DNA of 16,043 nucleotides from JBCCSZ01 sp039199225. GTDB lineage: Bacteria; Bacteroidota; Bacteroidia; Chitinophagales; Saprospiraceae. The stretch covers positions 1 through 16,043 of the forward strand of contig JBCCSZ010000180.1 in NCBI GenBank assembly GCA_039199225.1, in the 5' to 3' direction. Position numbers and translations under genes: made by a program. Shown here one piece after another: positions 14,167 through 16,043 of the stretch (position 1 is the stretch's first letter; each line of letters begins with the position of its first letter). The notes beneath the pieces were generated by a model, which worked only from the letters and a program-made list of their open reading frames with translations, had not been told where the DNA came from and searched no databases.

Positions 14167-16043
14167 ATGAAAACATCCGGACACTTTATTCTACTGATCT
14201 TCTTAACCCTGGCAGCATGTAAATCTCCGGTGCCACCCAGCTCCCAAAGTCAAACATCCAAAACAGAAGGAAGCATGAACCACTTGGCGGGCCAAAGCAG
14301 CCCCTATCTACTACAACACGCCTACAACCCGGTCGATTGGTACCCCTGGGGTCCGGAAGCACTCCAAAAGGCCAAAGAAGAGAACAAAATGTTGATCATC
14401 AGCGTAGGCTACGCAGCTTGCCATTGGTGCCATGTGATGGAGCATGAATCTTTTGAAGACACGACCGTCAGCCAGATTATGAACGAATACTTTGTTGCAA
14501 TTAAAGTCGATCGGGAGGAACGGCCAGACATTGATGATGTGTATATGACGGCCTGCCAATTGGCAACAGAGAAGGGCTGTGGCTGGCCCCTCAATGCCTT
14601 CGCCCTGCCAGATGGTCGTCCAGTATGGGCTGGCACCTATTTCCCAAAGAAAAAATGGATAGAAATCCTTCAGTATTTCAGGGGGGAATACGCAAAAGCG
14701 CCCGATAAAATGGCGGAGTATGCCGAACAGCTGACCAAGGGGATTCAGAGTCAGGGTTTGATTCCCAGCGGTGACGAACAACAGGCGTTTAGTCGAGAAG
14801 AGCTGGATAAAATCAACAAAAACTTCTTGCAACGAATTGATTTTCAGGAAGGTGGCAGAAAGGGCGCACCTAAATTCCCCATGCCCAACAACTACCAATT
14901 CCTATTGGCCTACCACCATTTTAGTGGCAACAAAAAAGCCTTGGAGGCCGTAACAACGACCCTGGATAAAATGGCTTGGGGTGGTATTTACGACCATCTC
15001 GGAGGTGGATTCGCCCGCTACTCTACGGATGCCGTTTGGAAAGCACCGCATTTTGAAAAAATGCTATACGACAATGGCCAATTGGTGAGCCTCTATGCTG
15101 ATGCCTACCGCCTGACCCAAAAGCCGCTTTACAAATCCGTTGTGGAACAAAGCCTGAGCTTTGTCGAAAGAGAATTGAGTGATGAAAATGGTGGCTTTTA
15201 TTCCTCCTTGGATGCCGATAGCGAGGGAGAGGAAGGTAAATTTTACGTTTGGACAAAAGAAGAAGTGGCTGCTCATATCGACGATCCAAACGAATTGGCT
15301 CTTTACTGTGCTTACTACGAAATCAAGGATGGTGGCAATTGGGAACACGATAAGAATATCTTGCATCGCAAGCGAAGTTTAGCCCAACTCACTAAAAAAT
15401 ATAAGCTGTCAGAGGAAGCGATTCTACAAACTGTCCAATCCATCAACGACCGCCTGCTCGAAGCGCGCACCAAACGCATCCGCCCGGGCCTGGACGATAA
15501 AATACTCACGTCCTGGAATGCCCTTATGCTCAAGGGTTATGTGGATGCCTACAAGGCCCTCGGCAACAAAGCATATCTGGACAGAGCCCTTAAAAATGCA
15601 CACTTTCTAAAGCAAAACGCTCTGCAAAAAGGTGGTCGCCTGAACCGCAACTACAAAGACGGCCAGTCTGTCATCAATGCTTTCTTAGACGACTATGCCT
15701 TGCTGGCAGATGCATTGACCAGTTTGTACGAAGTTACTTTTGACGAAGAATGGCTATTTCTAGCCGATCGGCTTGTTCAGTATGTCCTTGAGCATTTCAA
15801 AGACGGAGAATCTGCCTTTTTCTTCTACACTTCCAAATTGGACCCGCCTTTGGTGGCCCGAAAGATGGAAACGAGCGACAATGTCATTTCCGGCTCCAAC
15901 TCGACAATGGCTCGCGTACTATTCAAATTGGGAACATTGTTGTACCAACCCGATTATGTCGAAAGCGCAGAACGCATGCTGAAACAGATGCAACCCAGTC
16001 AAAGAATTGCTCCTCAGCCCAACTTTTACGCCAATTGGTGCAG
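14167..16043 (+). CDS. YyaL/SPATA20-type thioredoxin-domain lipoprotein (3' end missing)
   Basis: About 625 residues are visible and the frame continues beyond the window; family members are usually near 680-700 residues. The start gives a lipoprotein signal, MKTSGHFILLIFLTLAAC, with lipobox LAAC and C18 as lipidated residue. Residues about 37-155 are the DUF255 thioredoxin-like domain, opening with NHLAGQSSPYLLQHAYNPVD and carrying the CxxC site C85-H-W-C88, followed by KVDREERPDID and GWPLNAF. The remainder is an (alpha/alpha)6-barrel of the glycosidase/epimerase-like type, with FPMPNNY, GGIYDHLGGGFARYSTD, WKAPHFEKMLYDNGQL and DADSEGEEGKFYVW. Most family members are cytoplasmic, so the lipoprotein signal places this one in the envelope. 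Substrate is unknown; a redox or sugar-related role is only inferred from the folds. Confidence 0.93.
   Translation, partial: MKTSGHFILLIFLTLAACKSPVPPSSQSQTSKTEGSMNHLAGQSSPYLLQHAYNPVDWYPWGPEALQKAKEENKMLIISVGYAACHWCHVMEHESFEDTTVSQIMNEYFVAIKVDREERPDIDDVYMTACQLATEKGCGWPLNAFALPDGRPVWAGTYFPKKKWIEILQYFRGEYAKAPDKMAEYAEQLTKGIQSQGLIPSGDEQQAFSREELDKINKNFLQRIDFQEGGRKGAPKFPMPNNYQFLLAYHHFSGNKKALEAVTTTLDKMAWGGIYDHLGGGFARYSTDAVWKAPHFEKMLYDNGQLVSLYADAYRLTQKPLYKSVVEQSLSFVERELSDENGGFYSSLDADSEGEEGKFYVWTKEEVAAHIDDPNELALYCAYYEIKDGGNWEHDKNILHRKRSLAQLTKKYKLSEEAILQTVQSINDRLLEARTKRIRPGLDDKILTSWNALMLKGYVDAYKALGNKAYLDRALKNAHFLKQNALQKGGRLNRNYKDGQSVINAFLDDYALLADALTSLYEVTFDEEWLFLADRLVQYVLEHFKDGESAFFFYTSKLDPPLVARKMETSDNVISGSNSTMARVLFKLGTLLYQPDYVESAERMLKQMQPSQRIAPQPNFYANWC

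Noticed and set aside
14311..14898. 195-codon minus-strand frame
   Set aside because: It is a shadow of the YyaL-like gene, which has unmistakable family motifs on the plus strand.

Overview
The window looks like a chromosome segment from a Bacteroidetes (Bacteroidota) bacterium, probably a free-living Saprospiria- or Chitinophagia-like lineage. The lineage is inference. The evidence is a T9SS-type C-terminal sorting domain on a secreted protease, promoters with the phylum's TAnnTTTG -7 box, a DAHP synthase fused to a chorismate mutase, and relaxed lipoprotein signals. There is no insertion sequence, phage gene, tRNA, rRNA or CRISPR array.

Layout. (1) 1-2065, minus strand: an SPFH/SHOCT protein of the YdjI type followed two bases later by a zinc-ribbon protein that runs off the left edge. 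(2) 2222-6184, minus strand: a tight aromatic amino-acid operon in the order pheA, class-I aminotransferase, tyrA, DAHP synthase-chorismate mutase, with overlaps of 11 and 8 nt at two of the three junctions. Together these enzymes commit carbon to the shikimate pathway, turn chorismate into prephenate, and finish phenylalanine and tyrosine. (3) 6185-6654: the operon's control region. It contains a Bacteroidetes promoter, a 19-residue leader peptide with 4 Phe and 4 Tyr, a strong hairpin, a second leader peptide of 32 residues containing FF-G-YYYYY, and a canonical intrinsic terminator. I read this as a tandem, ribosome-mediated Phe/Tyr attenuator; it is the most interesting thing in the window. 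(4) 6655-10198, minus strand: two M16 metallopeptidase genes. One carries the HxxEH zinc site and the other, a lipoprotein, carries the R/Y pair, so they probably work as a heterodimer at the cell envelope. (5) 10199-11060: an 862-nt divergent intergenic region with a short tandem repeat and a cluster of inverted repeats. (6) 11061-13184, plus strand: a metzincin protease predicted to be exported by the type IX system, closed by a strong hairpin. (7) 13397-13867, minus strand: a YkuK/DUF458 RNase H-like protein. (8) 14167 to the right edge, plus strand: a lipoprotein form of the YyaL/SPATA20 thioredoxin-domain family, cut by the window end.

All statements come from reading the sequence by eye. 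RNA pairings were folded by hand, and family assignments rest on recognised motifs, not on database searches.
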